Below, piece after piece: positions 63,836-64,000 of a stretch of DNA of 64,000 nucleotides. The position numbers and the translations under genes are program-made. Under the pieces are notes generated by a model. It ran no database searches and was not told the DNA's origin. It saw only the letters and a program-made list of their open reading frames with translations. Numbering within the stretch: the first letter of the stretch is position 1; every line of letters starts with the position of its first letter. Origin of the DNA: Allobosea vaviloviae. Lineage in GTDB: Bacteria > Pseudomonadota > Alphaproteobacteria > Rhizobiales > Beijerinckiaceae. The stretch is taken from NCBI RefSeq assembly GCF_001298265.1, contig NZ_LGSZ01000047.1, positions 186,001 to 250,000 on the forward strand, read 5' to 3'.

Positions 63836-64000
63836 TCAGTTCGTTGGCTGCTTGATCATCGCCTCGACGAAATCCGCGAATGCACGTGCCTTCGCACTGG
63901 CGAGACGCCCGGTGGGAAACAGCGCCCAAAGGTCGATTGGCGGCAGCGCCCAGTCCTCCAGCACGCGATGCACGGCGCCGCTCGCCAGTTCAGGGCCGAA
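63836..64000 (-). CDS. LysR-family regulator, C-terminal part only
   Basis: The frame is open to the right edge and ends at TGA 63836. The visible 54 residues, with LEDWALPPIDLWALFPTGRLASAKARAFADF split over the end of the effector domain, are typical of the LysR C-terminus. The DNA-binding part lies outside the window. What it regulates cannot be told. Confidence 0.8.
   Translation of the reverse strand, partial: FGPELASGAVHRVLEDWALPPIDLWALFPTGRLASAKARAFADFVEAMIKQPTN

Overview
This window is a GC-rich chromosomal segment of an alphaproteobacterium of the order Hyphomicrobiales (Rhizobiales), most like Bosea and its relatives. The assignment is an inference from gene content and order: an ftsE-ftsX-ydcF-plsC block, a tsaD-gpsA-EVE-acs block, a HemD-mitofilin/HemY pair, rpoH beside an RluD-type pseudouridine synthase, DUF2125, DUF3422 and AprI/Inh proteins. 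Intergenic palindromes of the CGTCATCCCGGG and CTCATCCTGAGGAG types also fit. There are no rRNA or tRNA genes, no CRISPR array, no insertion sequence and no sign of a genomic island, so the window reads as core chromosome with a few accessory modules.

Region by region. 1-4.4 kb: a partial AprI/Inh protein, a DUF533 protein, then a coupled pair resembling the first two membrane-pathway enzymes of decaprenyl-phosphoryl-arabinose synthesis (UbiA-type phosphoribosyltransferase and DprE1-type oxidase). 4.7-8.1 kb: a small secreted protein, then a minus-strand operon of SMR-type transporter, a 37-residue ORF, an NAD-dependent epimerase and a class III aminotransferase. 8.3-14.6 kb: a sigma-54 activator divergent from an NrtABC-type transporter and cyanase, with a near-consensus -24/-12 promoter between them; this is a cyanate uptake and hydrolysis unit. 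14.7-23.3 kb: DUF3422, an unknown protein with an Ada-like Cys motif, an ABC-2 exporter, a chemoreceptor, release factor 3 and OmpW behind a perfect FNR/FixK box. 23.4-27.8 kb: two Lrp-type regulators beside cysteine dioxygenase and a transsulfuration enzyme, plus GH19 and TspO proteins.

27.8-48.6 kb is mostly housekeeping: receiver protein and Hpt, a zinc-ribbon membrane protein, FtsEX, YdcF, PlsC, a probable SOS gene, ChaC, DUF2125, RpoH, RluD, HemY, a HemD-mitofilin fusion, TsaD, GpsA, an EVE protein, a DUF2235 hydrolase and acetyl-CoA synthetase. 48.7-53.3 kb: RidA, a second AprI/Inh lipoprotein, GNAT, GST, LysR and azoreductase.

53.6-63.6 kb is the most interesting part. An ECF sigma factor of the SigF type, its NrsF anti-sigma factor and a YeeE/TsuA-type transporter diverge from a complete bufferin-type RiPP operon (BufA1 precursor, DUF692 BufB, DUF2063 BufC, DoxX) with a DUF302 protein. 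Downstream are a second ECF sigma factor with a Cys-rich tail, an SRPBCC protein, a YHS protein and a thioredoxin-CcdA-TlpA operon. Reading the DNA directly I find the same two-block promoter, GTAAnn-N16-CGAA or one base from it, in four places: before the sigma gene, bufA1, the YHS gene and the thioredoxin operon. This suggests one SigF regulon joining bufferin production (copper sequestration) to thiol-redox and metal-handling proteins. The window ends inside a LysR-type regulator.
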